Shown here: piece after piece, positions 1 to 12,560 of the stretch
Layout of the letters: the number at the start of each line of letters is the position of its first letter
Position numbering within the stretch: the first letter of the stretch is position 1
Assembly: GCA_029948255.1 (NCBI GenBank)
Contig: JALIZF010000967.1
Location: 52,608 to 116,607 of the forward strand
Direction of reading: 5' to 3'
DNA: 64,000 nt
Source: Telmatactis stephensoni
Lineage: Eukaryota > Cnidaria > Anthozoa > Actiniaria > Isophelliidae
The notes under the pieces: generated by a model
Database searches by the model: none
Told to the model about the DNA's origin: nothing
The model's input: only the letters and a program-made list of their open reading frames with translations
Translations under genes and position numbers: made by a program

Positions 1-2139
1 AGGAAAAGGTCATTGCGGAAAACGAGAAATGCAAATTGGAGCTGAGCTTTCGTGAGCGAGAGCTTTATAATCTTCGTTCTGATGTCCAAAGACGAGACAT
101 CCGTTCATCTGAACTTCTCGACGAGTACCACAACCTTTGGAAAGAGCGGAATACATTGAACCTTCAAGTCACTCTTTTACAATCAGATCTCAATATAGCA
201 GAGAATCGACGAATGAACATTGATTACAACAATAATGAACTCAAAAATCAGTTAAAAAACCTTAAGCTACAAATTAAGGAGTTGGGAGGGCAAGTGCCAG
301 AATTGGAGGAGCTCTGCCAAGACCTTGACTCCAGTGATGCAAGTAACAGCCTTACTGATAAGGTTATAGGAGGACAAGTGTCGACGAACCCTGAGGAACC
401 CTGCAAAGAGCATGGTTGTGGAGATAAAAGTAATTGTCCTACTGGTAATTGCTGCCTTAAAACAGGGGAATGCTGTGACCCTATTGGCGAGGAACCCAAC
501 CAAGCCAACAACAATATTGGCATTAATGAACACGTGATGTTCTTGAACGAAGGACAGTTACAAAATGGCCTCCAAGAAAACACTACTGAACCAGCCAATA
601 CAAATATCAATACAAATGATATTCCAAGTGCAGACGACAAGCAGGAGGCTGAAGACAACAATTGCACGATAAAAATTGAAGAATACGAGTTCACCGTTCC
701 ACACGCAGTTGCCAACAGGATCATGAACCTTGAACTTGTTATTCAAGAACGAGATATTCAAATAGCAGAATTCCAGGATATCATGAACTCGCTGAGGGAG
801 CAAAATGAAATCCTGGAATTTGAAAAATTAGAGGAAATTAGTAAACTCACAGAGTGCCGTTTGAAAGCACTGGAGAAAGTCCAGAAACTAAGTAACAAAG
901 AAGAACGCCTTAGTGAAAAAGAGGAGCGGCTCGACAAACTTCTGCAGAAGATCTCCAATGATGGCAGTGCCGAGGAAGGATCACACGATGAAGTGGATTG
1001 GCTTAAGGAATGCATCAAGGCGTCCCAACGCATTCAAGAAATGGAAGAGTGTATGCAACGTCAAGATGATATGCTCAGTGACGTGGAAAAGGAACTAAAT
1101 GGTCTCAAAGCTGAGAACAACAAACTTAGAGAATCAGACGACAAAGCGGATGATACTTATTCGGGATCATTTGTAGGTATTCCACAAATGCTACGAGACA
1201 TTGAGGAATGTGTTAAACAACTACAAAAAGGCCAAATGCTCACAAAGACATCCCCAAAGGCCATTCGCTTTTACTCAAATGCCGATCTTGCCATGAAAGA
1301 ACTTCAGCAAGTTCAAGGAAACTTTGCATTGTTCATCGTTGACGATGCTTTTTCTGCAAAAGACAATATATTGGCATATAAGCGCACGGGAAAAAGGATG
1401 AGCAGAAAGGCGCTTAAGAAGCAAAAGATCAAGGAGTTGATTAGCAGCACTGGTAACGATCGAGTCATATCAGATATCTCAGAGGAATGCCTCGAAGAAT
1501 CGGAAAGCGAAGAGGAGGAAGAGGCAGTTTGCGACATCTCAACCTCATCACAACGAACACAACAAGAACGAGAAAACGACGAAACTACTGCAGTACCCAC
1601 TTTGCATACGACACTATCAACCCATGAGGAACATAATGACAATTTAAATACAGGTTCCTTCCTACTGCAATCAAGAACGATACATGGTTTGAACTATATC
1701 GATGTGGACACCATCAATAATGTTGTCCAGGACGATAATGTTGGACTACGTCAAAGACACTCTTCTCTTCTAATGGACTACACACAATCCTTGTCCACTC
1801 TTTATGAATCCGACGAACTTGGAGTAGAAGAACAAGAAGAGGTGCTTGATCATGAAGAAGTGCAAACAATAGAGGTAAGGCTTTTTGTTATTTATCCCAT
1901 GCGAGCAAATGCAATTTACTTGAAATGTAAACAAGCAACGTTCATTTCATGTACCAACCCTAATAAACAACCATTATATATTTGGAGAGATTTCATGCCG
2001 TGAGGATGTCTCCCAAGGCTCATGTTATGAGCGAATCATATCATAATCGTGTCGTTTGACCGTGCATAGTTTTTCACAGTCAGATAAAAGATGCTCCTCT
2101 AACGGTGATGTTACACTCGACAATTGTGTAGCAGTGTAA
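1..2139 (+). CDS. Coiled-coil protein, 3' part of gene (partial)
   Basis: A long exon is open from the left edge (codons begin at base 3) and ends at a good donor (GTAAGG, 1875-1880) in phase 0. A likely terminal exon follows at 2080-2139 after the acceptor TTTTTCACAG, adding 19 residues and a TAA stop; without splicing the frame would run to 2003. The visible protein of about 640 residues is mostly Glu/Lys/Gln-rich heptad sequence, expected to form coiled coils, with a Cys-dense insert near residues 130-155 (two CC pairs among seven Cys), an acidic serine/glutamate tract and a basic RMSRKALKKQKIKE stretch. I do not recognise the family. The N-terminus lies outside the window. A structural or scaffold role is inference only. 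Exon 1 is well supported; the terminal exon is moderate. Confidence 0.75.
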
Positions 2140-4586
2140 CATGGCTGCAAGAAATACTCCCGTTTCCATTTGCTAGAGGCCGCTGAGTATCTATTCCAAA
2201 GATGCATTTATGCAGGGAAATTTCCATTTCAAAAAAGACCAATGGAATTTAAGTCGATTTTTTTTCTCAGTGGAATATTTGATTACAATCTACTTTTACT
2301 CGAGTCAAAACTTCGTTTGTGCGTCTGTTGTCTCATTTTGCACTCCTGTCATCAAGCACGAAAAAGGTTTCATCATGGACTTTTATGAGGTTTTGAAGCT
2401 CGTTTAGCTAAAAGCTACAGCCTTGTGTAACTTGGCCGTTTTTCCATGGAAAATTCAAATGTTGGTTTCTAGACTTTAACATTGCTGCCCATCTGGACTA
2501 CTGCATGGAAATTCATTAGTCGGTCTCAAAAGATTCATGTGCCAACATGTTTAGTAGATTCGGTACATGAAAAGGTCAACCTGTGAAAAAACGAGGTTCT
2601 AAAGAAAAATTATGATTTTACATGTAATATTCAACATTCTTGTTTTATCCATAGAAAAATCCATTGCGCGAAGAAGACAAAGACCCACATTAAACTAGAA
2701 TAATATAGGTGTACATAAATGAACATTGTTTACATTGTAGACAATGATTTAGACTGATAAATACATTTATATCAAAGAAAAAGAGAAAAAACAAGAGAGG
2801 GAAATGAACTGTAAATGAAAGCGAATTTAAAAAAAAGTGTAGTAATTTGATTCTTAAATTTATATCTAGGAATTTTATTCTGAAATTTATTGATTGGTAA
2901 ATTTATCTATTCATACGGTCATATTTGTGTAATTATCTCTATTAAATGTGGAAAGTGTCTTGAAGTGAATGTTATATTAAACAGAACAGCTCATCCAAGG
3001 CACCCAATGTATGTGTATTTGCAATTCTGAAATGAACGCTCCCGTCATTACACGAAAAAAAGTACATTGGGGGACCTTTTTACGCATTTCAGTTTTGTAT
3101 TACATCACATCTAGCGTTGGCATGAATTTTAAACAATGAATCCTCTGAAACGGTATCATAGTTCAACGTGATTACGCACTTCGCAGTAATGCCCCCCTCC
3201 CCCCCCCCCCCCCTCCTCACCCGGGGTAAAAAGGGCACCAAACTCCATATCATTGAAAACCGAGAAGATGATAAAGCGTTCGTATTCAAAACATTAAAGT
3301 AAGAGCAGCAAACTGACAGCTACAGTGATGTTGGCTACTTGGTTAACGTGGAAAGGTGAAACTCATTGTACTATTGGTTACAAGAAGTTTTCTCGTGGAG
3401 ATGGTCAGCTATGTCTTTGTAAGTAATTAACTAGCTGTAGAAAAAATATTATCGAGGAAATCTTAAGTTTTCTAGCTTTTCATAAAGATAGGTGAAATGA
3501 TAAACAAAAGATGAAAAGGCGCAGCTCTATCAACTTGACCTAAATTCGTATTTCTCAAAATTGCGCACAGCAATTTTGTTCTATTTCTCCAAACGAACAA
3601 TTATATTGAGAGTGTGTCGATAAAATGAGCTCAAAAGAAGCTGTTTTTGATCCTTTTAAGTAAGATTTTTTGGCCAAGTGAACTAAATGATTGGAATTAT
3701 TTACATTTGTGGTGCGTAAAAGTTCAAGCGCGTTTTATTCGAAAATGCTTCCATATAAGTAGTGGAGGTGCGCCTCAAACAAAACCCAGTCGAGCCACCT
3801 TAACCCGAAAAAAAATCGTACGCATAATCGTTAGTAGTAGATTCAAAAATTGTTTTCTTTTGTTCATTATCTAGTATAACTCAATAGTTAGTCAACCTTC
3901 TTTCACGGGTTAAATAGAACCACTAGAGTAATTACACTTAGAGTGATTTTCAACGGACTGTGAAATAGTAACTGTTGTATAGGAGGATCTTTGCTGACGT
4001 CAATGTTTACATTAAAACATAAAACATAAAACATAAAATTACAAACTGAGTCCAAAACTTTTAAGAGCTTTTTAATATAAGTAATCTACGAAATTGTTAG
4101 CTCTTTGTATGCAATATTGTGCGAGATATCTAGCTTCCAATTTGCTTGCAAATTTCTGGGTGGCAAAAGCGCTAATGAGCCCATACATTCTCTGTAAAAT
4201 TTAGAGTTTTTAAAACTGCATCACGCAAAAACTATTGCTTGTGCCACGCTCAAATGTCCAAAGAAAGCTAGTTTTGCCATGCCCTTTCAATATTCAGAGG
4301 TGATTTGATGTTTATTTGGTTCAAAAGAGAAATCAAAAATCGTAAACAAAGATCCACCTATATGACGCAATCCTATTATAAGATATCTCTTCTTTTTTTG
4401 CAATTCTTGGGTTGCATGTGACGTCACGGCAGCACATGTTGGATGAACTTCAACAAAAGATTTCTCATTAGCATCTCTTGTTTGTTCATCCAACATGGCT
4501 ACTGGTTCTTTGTCTTTTGATTCCCAAAGGAATGGATGAAACCCAGCAATTGCACGATATAATACGACAGACGCATGATATGTCTG
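2140..4586. other. Non-coding, AT-rich spacer
   Basis: No exon with convincing splice signals was seen on either strand. It holds a C-rich low-complexity tract at about 3187-3217 and AT-rich sequence. Short open frames here lack conserved motifs. Confidence 0.6.
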
Positions 4587-5475
4587 TGGTGGCCCATGGT
4601 TATCAATCAATTCTTATTCGTCAATTTGATCTTCATCATCAATTCATACTTCGATTTGTTCACTTAACCTCACATTTCAAACATGAAAACAATTCAAACT
4701 TCGATTTTATCTAAATATCCAACTACAATCACAAAAGAAACTTTAATTTCATTCAAAAAAGACAATTAAAATCAAATATCAAATTGAATTAGATATTTGA
4801 TCAGTTTGAGTATCATTTTAAAAACGTTTTTGAAATTGAAAAATGATCGAATTCAATTTGAATTCAATTTGTATTTTCATTTTTAAAATAAAAAAAAATA
4901 AAAAGTTCCATGTGGCCCAGCGTTATCATTATCAATCCCATAATGCTTTGGAAGTATATCAAAAATGGGCTTCCTGTGGTGTTTGACCCCTGAAGCCTCG
5001 AAAGGCGGCCACGTGCATGTACTCGGGGTGTTGTCTAAACCGATGTACAGATTTTTCTGGTGGCAAATTTTACTAGTAGTGAACAACTGATCAACAATGA
5101 AACGTAGAAAGACGACCAAATGCGATTCATGGGAAGATTTTGAAAAGCGCGTGGGGATGAAAAGAAGCGGGAAAAGAACAATCAACGGAGAGACGAGGAA
5201 AGGTTCCCATCGACATTTTGGTTCAAAGAATGTCATCAACGTTTTTAAAACGATACTCAAATCAAAAATCTAATTCGATTTAATATTTGAATTTAATTGT
5301 CTTTTTTGAATGAAATTAAAGTTTCTTTTGTGATTGTAGTTGGATATTTAGATAAAATCGAAGTTTGAATTGTTTTCATGTTTGAAATGTGAGGTTAAGT
5401 TAACAAATCGAAGTATGAATTGATGATGAAGATGAAATTGATGAATAAAAATTGATTGATAACCATGGGCCACCA
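4587..5475. mobile_element. Foldback element with ~205-bp inverted arms
   Basis: The left arm (4587-4793) and right arm (about 5269-5475) are long inverted repeats: TGGTGGCCCATGGTTATCAA at the left end is mirrored by its reverse complement at the right end, and both arms contain the same AT-rich run around CTACAATCACAAAAG. A clean target duplication is not evident. The roughly 475-bp centre has higher GC and, on the plus strand, a 57-codon frame at 5098-5271 starting MKRRKTTKCDSWEDF and rich in Lys/Arg, which may be a captured piece of host gene. No transposase is present, so the element is non-autonomous. Confidence 0.8.
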
Positions 5476-8400
5476 TATTATGTGTGGAAGAAGTTTGGCA
5501 AAACTTTTTTCGTGTGTCATTTTACGCGTCTTTAAGTTCGTCTCGTATAGAGACGGACAGTAGACACATAGGCGTCCAAGAGTCCAGACGTACAAATCTA
5601 ATTTGTGCATCGTTCAAGACGCACGAAATCAATTTGTAATTTAAAAAAACAGCCATTAAAAATAAACTGTTGTTTCTTTGAACATACAAAATCTATGGAT
5701 AAACTATACAGGCTCTTGATATTAATTCACTCTAAACGTATGATTAGCTAGTAACAAAACTGGCCAAGTAGACTACATGCGTGCACAATTTAGCCAACCT
5801 TCCTCCTCGATGAGTGAAGCTTTGTGAGAACCTAACCTTCGAGCGAAGGTGACAGATATGGTTACTTCTTAATCCAAATAATTAAATAAATAATCACTCA
5901 AATGCCATGCAGAAGCAACATCATAACAAGAAAAACTGGTTAAAATAACCTAGTATTGAAGTGATGCTTTCTGAGTAAATTATAATTAAAGCAAATAGGT
6001 GATCCATGGCTGGAATATACGTTTTGAATACGTTCTCTTAACTCTGTGTACCTGCTACTGTATGATCAGTTAGACATAAACACGTGTACGTAGAGCTTAC
6101 CACTACATCTTCAGTAAGATTTATGGCGTGACTAGAAGTTCTCCATACTACCAAACGTCCAGCCATAACAACATAGTATATTTTTTCTTGACCTCCACCA
6201 ACAAAATACTGTCGTGAATGTTAACATCCTGCAGTCAGTGCCTGATACTAGGGTCTCAATTTCTGTTATTAAGTTTTAAATGAAATGATTAAATTAAATG
6301 ATATGAAAAACACTTCCTTTGTACAAACGACTAGTTAGTTTTTGACAAAAAAGTAGGGAAGTCTGAGTTGCATATCTATATCTGTAGTTATGATAATTCA
6401 GGAACTTTTACGCGCTTTATGGCGGCTCCCTGTTGCGCAAGTGGCATAGATTATTTTCAGTATATTAGATTTGTTCTGAGAATTGAAGTATTCGCCGAGA
6501 AATTTATTCCGGTGTGTTTGGCGCGCGCGTGTGGAATTTTTTAACACTTCCCCCCTGAACTGTGGAAACCATTGATGGTACATTTAAAACTTGCTGTAAA
6601 GAAACGCGTCCCATCTATTATAATTATTTTTTTTCATCAGAAATTTGTCGCAAGATTTTGATAATTCCGTCACGAATTGCTGTTCAAAAAGTTGTTAGGA
6701 TTGTGAGCAAATAATTCCCCGTTCTGGTGACTTGAATACCAAGTACGCAAATATACAAAATGGCATTTCTCCCAGCGCTTCTCCTCCTACTTGTCCTTAA
6801 CTGATAGAATCTATCGTGTTTAAATAAAGTTCTTCTATTCTATTCTATTCTATTGTCGTCCTTCATGCATATGTTTTTTATTTGATTCCATCGTCTCCTT
6901 CTTTGTTTTTTAACATATTTTAATTCTATGAAATAAAAGTTGTCTTTGCTGTACACAAGAAATAAAAGTTACCCAACAATCTGTAGTAGGCTCATTATTG
7001 GAATGTGACAAATTGACATTGGAAAAGAATGCCATAATGGGAAGTTGACGGTTCGTTTGACAAAAGCTATCGATATCACTTCCATAGGATCAACGAAGAA
7101 GGGAAGTGATTGTTGACGTCAGTGACTTTGCTATCTTTTATGATATAACGTTTTTCTTTACTCAGATTAAGAATACACTGTTCACGAAGACAACAAACAG
7201 AGAAAATTCACGACATAAACTAAAGCTTTGTTCAGTATAAGACAGGCGGGGATTATGAGGGCGAATCACGTAGCAAACATGTCTTGTAAAGCTTAGCAAA
7301 AGAAAAATAAAGCTTATCTACAACCTTTATAAGCTTCGTTAGATGATAAGCTGTTTTCATTGAGTTAAGAGTTAAGTACACAAAGAGACCATATCAGAAA
7401 ATGGCTGGTGGTCAGTATTGGCCGTACAAACTGAACCGACATTGATAGTGATTCATGTTCTCATAAGACAGACTTGTTTTGAAAGTTTTGTCCAGGCTCG
7501 GACAATTGTGTTGCGAGTAAGCGTGTCCTTCATAAACTGAAAGCTAGTACAACACACAACGCATCCTTCAGTTGCGTCCAAGTATGGCAATTACGGATAC
7601 CCTAATATAACGTATGGTGCGACTTCAAACTAAGCAAATTATGACCTATAAGTATTGCTATAGGCATTACGGCTTAGCTGAGCTAAGCTAAGGTTAAACT
7701 GAACTGAAAAATCTTTAATCTTTAATCATAATTCTTAACTCACATGCATGGTTTTAAACAAGAGGGCAGTATAGGGGGAAACTAAATTCCCATACTAAGA
7801 CTACAATCCCAAGAAAAAAGCTACAATACAAAAACTCTTGTTGAAAGAAAGTGTTATAGTAAAGTGAAAACTTTGAGTTTGTATATGATCTACTCATAAA
7901 AACAAAGTGCGTTAATCTGTATCAGCACTTGCAGATCTAAAATTCTCCATTTAAATTCATATAAGTGTTTCTCTCTTCCGAAAGTTTATTTTCATTCCGT
8001 TCTATTTATCGCTACGCAGTTCATTAGATAGGTCACACGGCATGAACAGGCTTACGATCGCTGACTATCAAACAAACTATCATTTTTTAAAACTTATCTT
8101 TATTGTCTTAAGAAGAAGACTCACTTTTATTTGATTACTAGAAGTGTTTGCTCAAAATATGAGGGAAGTTATATCATATATAACGAAAGCTTGTTTAAGA
8201 GATTAAGAAAGGTATTCCACTCAGGATGTTGTTGATTCTAATAACAAATTTCAGCACGTTTAACTGTAATAAAAACGCCCAATGTGATGTCAAGATGCTA
8301 TTTTTAACAATTAAAACAGCTTCTGACTACTACCAGCCGAATAACTAAGTTTATTAAACTCGGTTATCTGAGTACGTATACTGGCAATAAATGAATTACA

Positions 8401-8547
8401 CGAAAACAAAATCAGGGCGATTTATTGCCATGCCTCCCTGATTGCACCCCGTAAAGAACGAAGTGTTCCGCCTCGAAGTCTCAAATTATTTTGAAAATGA
8501 CACAAAAATAGGAATTACATGGCAAATTAACAGAAAAAATCAATTGA
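5476..8547. other. Non-coding spacer with retroelement-like tail
   Basis: No gene seen. At about 6690-6853 the sequence ends in AAATAAAGTTCTTCTATTC followed by short TATTC/TCTAT repeats to 6853, which resembles the 3' tail of a SINE or LINE copy (plus orientation). The rest is unremarkable AT-rich sequence. Confidence 0.5.
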
Positions 8548-8710
8548 TTCACTGAATATTACAAGAAATATACTAACGACCGTAAAGAATTTTCATCCGT
8601 TTGGCAACTAGATATTTTGAGAATGTGATCGTGGAATATCCATCCACGGCCGGAATTTTAGAGAAACTAGCTGCCTATAAAACATGGCGATCCAACTAAA
8701 TTCTGCATTA
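8548..8710 (+). promoter_or_regulatory. Core promoter of cytokine-like gene
   Basis: A TATAAAA box lies at 8676-8682, so transcription should start near 8705-8712. A perfect TTC-N3-GAA palindrome (TTCACTGAA, 8548-8556), the binding pattern of STAT factors, lies about 120 bases upstream of the TATA box. A GGAATATCC motif at about 8632-8640 loosely resembles a Rel/NF-kB site. The TATA box is supported by the downstream gene; the factor sites are short and may be chance. Confidence 0.6.
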
Positions 8711-11700
8711 AAATCATCAAGACAGAGCAAGAACTACAAAGTGCAGACGGTTATAGGAGAACGAGACACCTTAACAAAGTTGAAGGTATTTATAAGTTAT
8801 TAGCTACACCTTACTCCAGTAAGATTTTTGAGTGATTTTACTTAGTTCTGTAGTGTGTGGTAGTGTTGAATAGTCACAAATGGACATAAACGAGGCTCTA
8901 AAGATGCATGGCTATTATATATAGTCTACAAACTATTCAAGGAAAGCACTCGTTCAATTCTATTCAATGACAGTAGCCAAGGGCCGGGAAGGAATGGAGA
9001 GCGCGGTGGGCACAAATGGGAGTAAAAAACGACCTCCTAAGTTGAACTTCCAGAGTGTTTGTTGTTAATATACCAAATCGACACTGAAGAAAGTAGCTGT
9101 GATTTACTATAACAGTATTACTACAAATTCTATCGATCGGCTCTTGCTCAAAACCTTAGAAAATCCAAGCTTGCTAACAGTCAAATCAAGAGGGAAAAGG
9201 AGACAAATTATGTACCTGGTGCAACTGGACTTGCAACTTGAAGAATTCCACCAAATGTCGTGTGCAAATTACTTCCGTTTTGGTCTTTTATGACATAGGT
9301 TTGGACGTTCTGTAGTTTAATTAGCTGTAGGCAGATTTGGATCGTATTTATTCAACTATAGATAGACCATTTCAACTCCGTACAAGCGCAACTAGAAAAA
9401 CTGATGAAATGTTATCAATTAATTGTTCTTTATCTTTGTTTTCAGAATAATGGCAACCATTATCTTTCTTTTAACCTTGATACACTTCTTTGCATCGACA
9501 TCTTCTGTGCCAACACCTCCAACAATTACCTCTATAGTCACAGCCAGTAATGTTCCAACTTCAACGAACAACTCTCCTTTAGCTTTTATGCAAACTTTCA
9601 TGAGTGGGCTGAGTTTCCAGATTACTCAAACACTTTGGGACCAAGTAGAAAAATCATCTGCAAAGGTAACTTTTTCTAAATGGCCACTGATAATGCACTG
9701 AATACATATTGTTAGAGCCATACAGGTTAAAACGTGCATTTCAACCTCGTAAATTGTCCAATACTGGCCTTTTATGTTGCAATGCATTACAAGATACGTT
9801 TTTGATGTTCTGCGAATGTGAGCAAAGCTCAGTGTTTCGCTAGCAAGTACAGTCCTCTGAGCCGTTAAAAAGGAAGTCTGAAAGAACTACACAGTGGCCA
9901 CATTCGGCCATCTTAGGCAGACTCATACCCAGTCCCCACTTATTTTTTCTATCCCCAAAGAAATCTGGGAAAGGGATCGGGGCGCGCAAAGGCAATTTGA
10001 TGCAACTCGCTAAATCCTTCCCATCAATCACTTCGCGAATAAGAAGAAGCGACTGGGTACGAGTCTTCATCTTAGGTTTCATTTTATCCATTTTCTGTAG
10101 GAAAATACCTGTAAAGGCCTGCAATCTGAAACATTTGTTTTGAATTGTGTCAATGTACTGTCTAATATCTAATGTTTTTACCTTTACAGATGAAGTTAAA
10201 ATACCCATTCATAAACAAGCGTCTACACCTCAGTCCACCAGTGATCATTCGCGACCGTATTGGTCTTGTGATTCCAGAAATCTTTCGATGCTACTCAATG
10301 TCGGTAAGCTCTTGCATCTACTCATAAGCCATCCTAGGCCTGAAGTCAGTCACATTTTCACGTTTCTTTTGGGCGGATCCACTTTATTTCAGAACCATCT
10401 TTTCATTCTTCTATTCCTTTTTTGTAACATTTGTAAGAAAAGCTTTTCCGATACAACCAGAAATCGGATATCAAAGACTGATCTTTTCTGATGACGCGCG
10501 GCATCAAACCGATTTTAGTTTCGCAGTCAAATTCATCCCAAAAAAGCGCAATGCAAATGCCATCTAAACCGTTTGGGCGATCCTTCCAGAATTACTTCAT
10601 TTCAGGCACGTTCAGCATAGGTTTTGGCTTTCGTGTTTGAATTAAATGGACGAAAACGAAGAGGACGGAAAAAGGGGTTTTCTATTTGGAAGTATTTCAG
10701 ATGTATGTCGCTCTTCAAGATGAAATAGTGTAAACGTTTTGATGGTATTCACGAAACAATTCTCAAACATCAGTCATGGTGTGACTAAAGAACTATATAC
10801 TTCATGCACGCAAACAAACAAACAAACAAACAAACAAACAAACAAACAAACAAACAGAAAAAATGGATTTATTGTTATAGCATTAAAATTAATATTCTCA
10901 GGAAAACTTTTCTGAGTAAATACACAGCTCATTTCTGGGAATAATTCCATGCAATCCTGAGTAAATTAAAGTCTTTTTGATGTTCACTTGAATTTTCTTC
11001 TCAAAATTATGAATTTTATTACCGAGTTTCATCGCACGGAGTGCATCATGTCGTGACAATGTTTTGCTTGTGTTTCAGAGGAAGGACCAGATTGCAGTTC
11101 TTTATCGTCAGTTTGCAACCTTTATGGAGCCATTAGATTTTGCTTGCCAGTTTGAAGCATCTCAAGGACCCAAAAATTCTGATCTATCGTTGAGTTTGAA
11201 TCTAACCAGAGTACATCTTGTTAGTGCAGTCTTCAACCTTCATCAGGTAAGTATATTAGTTTAGCCAAAATTTTGCTGCGCAATAAACCCCGGGGTGGGG
11301 GGGGGGGGGGGTACTCAACCCCATTTTGGATAGGGGTGTGCCGCCGGAGTTCTAGAAACCTGACCCTGTTTAAGACACTCGAAAGTGAAAAAAATCAGAC
11401 CCTGTTCAAGACAAATGAACTAAATGAGAAGAAAATCGACACTAGCCTAGACAAAAAACGGCTGAGGAGGCGCTTTTTTGTTATTTTGAATATCGTACCC
11501 TATCTAAGAAACAAAAAGATGATATGGCTTGGGATCTCGTCAAAATTATAGATCCTGTTTAAGACAATTTTGAGTAAAATGTATACCCTGTTCAAGACAG
11601 CAGGGCCAAAAACCATACCCTATCCAGCGGCACATACCCGTATAGCAAATATATAGCAGTACCCCCCCCCCCCCCCCCCGGGGGTGGGGCAATAAATCAA

Positions 11701-12560
11701 CTTTTAGCACGGTTTGAGACCACGGCGTTAACCCGTTACTGAGGGAGAGAGAGACAGGATGGAAGGCAAGGGAAAATTGAAATGGCTTAAGCGAAAAATA
11801 AACTCTTTTTTACTAACATTTTGATCATCATTTTTTTGCAGTACTTAATAAAAAACAAAGTGAGCATCCCTACCGTTAAAAAAGTTAGCGAAAAATTTTT
11901 GAATCGCAAAATAAAGACGTTTCTCACGGAACTTCAAAGAAAAAGGCCGCCGTTGGTAAGTATACGTTTTTGAAACTGATGTTTAGCACTTTTATTGCGC
12001 AAATATCCACATGCAATATAATCAAATGCGCATGAAATCGTAATACACACACAATGCTTACCACGTTTAATAGTCTATACACCCAACTCTCAACTCCCCA
12101 GTTGGTTTAGGATGGAGGGAGGTAAACCCTCCAAACAAGGGAGTGCAATGTTTATATTAATCACGTTTGCTTATTGTTGGCATTCGTCCGTCCAAGCAGG
12201 TATAAGCACTGAACTGTCCCTTTGATGTAATCATATCCGTACCTAATATGATCATATTTCAATTTACAAGGTCTTAAGTTTCCACTGTAACGTTTCATGA
12301 TTCTTTTACTCTCACCAGGGCGTTCCCCCAACTGATGCCAATGTCAAAAAATACAGAAATTACGTCATCATTGCTACTCTTGATAAAATCATCGACATTC
12401 TTCAAATGCGCTGGTGTATCTAACAACTTAACGACTCACAACAGCGTCGACGCTACTGAACGTGTGTTCAGTTCAGACAAATTTTTCTTACTTCAAAGTA
12501 GCCGTTCTACACAGCCAGTTAAATTAAATATTCAATGTTTCATATTATTTTTATATTAAA
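8705..12560 (+). CDS. Secreted helical-cytokine-like protein, six exons
   Basis: Exon 1 (about 8705-8785) is non-coding and has no ATG. Coding exons are 9450-9665 (exon begins 9446), 10190-10303, 11079-11246, 11842-11955 and 12319-12423. All four coding introns are phase 0 with good GT-AG signals, giving one 238-residue frame. The start has a signal peptide (MATIIFLLTLIHFFASTSS) and a Ser/Thr/Pro-rich mature N-terminus. Predicted amphipathic helices lie at about 44-70, 92-130, 150-172, 176-200 and 212-235. The last (KKYRNYVIIATLDKIIDILQ) resembles helix D of IL-6/CNTF-type cytokines. Cys106 and Cys133 could pair; Cys237 is near the end; N-glycosylation sequons are at 40 and 151. Small exons with only phase-0 introns are characteristic of vertebrate four-helix cytokine genes. 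The gene model is strong; the cytokine assignment is inference from pattern. ATTAAA at 12553 is a possible poly(A) signal. Confidence 0.8.
10805..10857. repeat. (CAAA)n microsatellite
   Basis: About 12 perfect CAAA units lie within the second coding intron of the cytokine-like gene. Confidence 0.95.
11287..11693. repeat. Interspersed repeat with CTGTTTAAGAC motifs
   Basis: This roughly 400-bp repeat lies in an intron of the cytokine-like gene. It is bounded by G-run and C-run ends that are reverse complements of each other and contains several internal CCTGTT(T/C)AAGACA motifs. A second, end-truncated copy is at 48615-48895. No coding capacity was seen. It looks like a non-autonomous interspersed element. 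Confidence 0.75.

Noticed and set aside
400..480. Cys-rich segment as a small toxin or knottin
   Set aside because: It is embedded in a long coiled-coil exon, without its own signal peptide or start.
248..724. Minus-strand open frame of about 158 codons
   Set aside because: It is antisense to a strongly supported coding exon, and its composition mirrors that exon.
1875..2003. Read-through of the coiled-coil frame to a stop at 2003
   Set aside because: A good GTAAGG donor at 1875 in phase 0, with a matching acceptor at 2078, explains the end better; codons after 1875 lose the compositional pattern.
3187..3217. C-rich tract as a regulatory G-quadruplex
   Set aside because: Several similar homopolymer tracts occur across the window next to repeats, with no associated promoter.
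8684..8785. ATG at 8684 opening a 34-codon frame up to the exon 1 donor of the cytokine-like gene
   Set aside because: It lies two bases after the TATA box, upstream of the expected transcription start, and does not join in frame to the signal-peptide exon.
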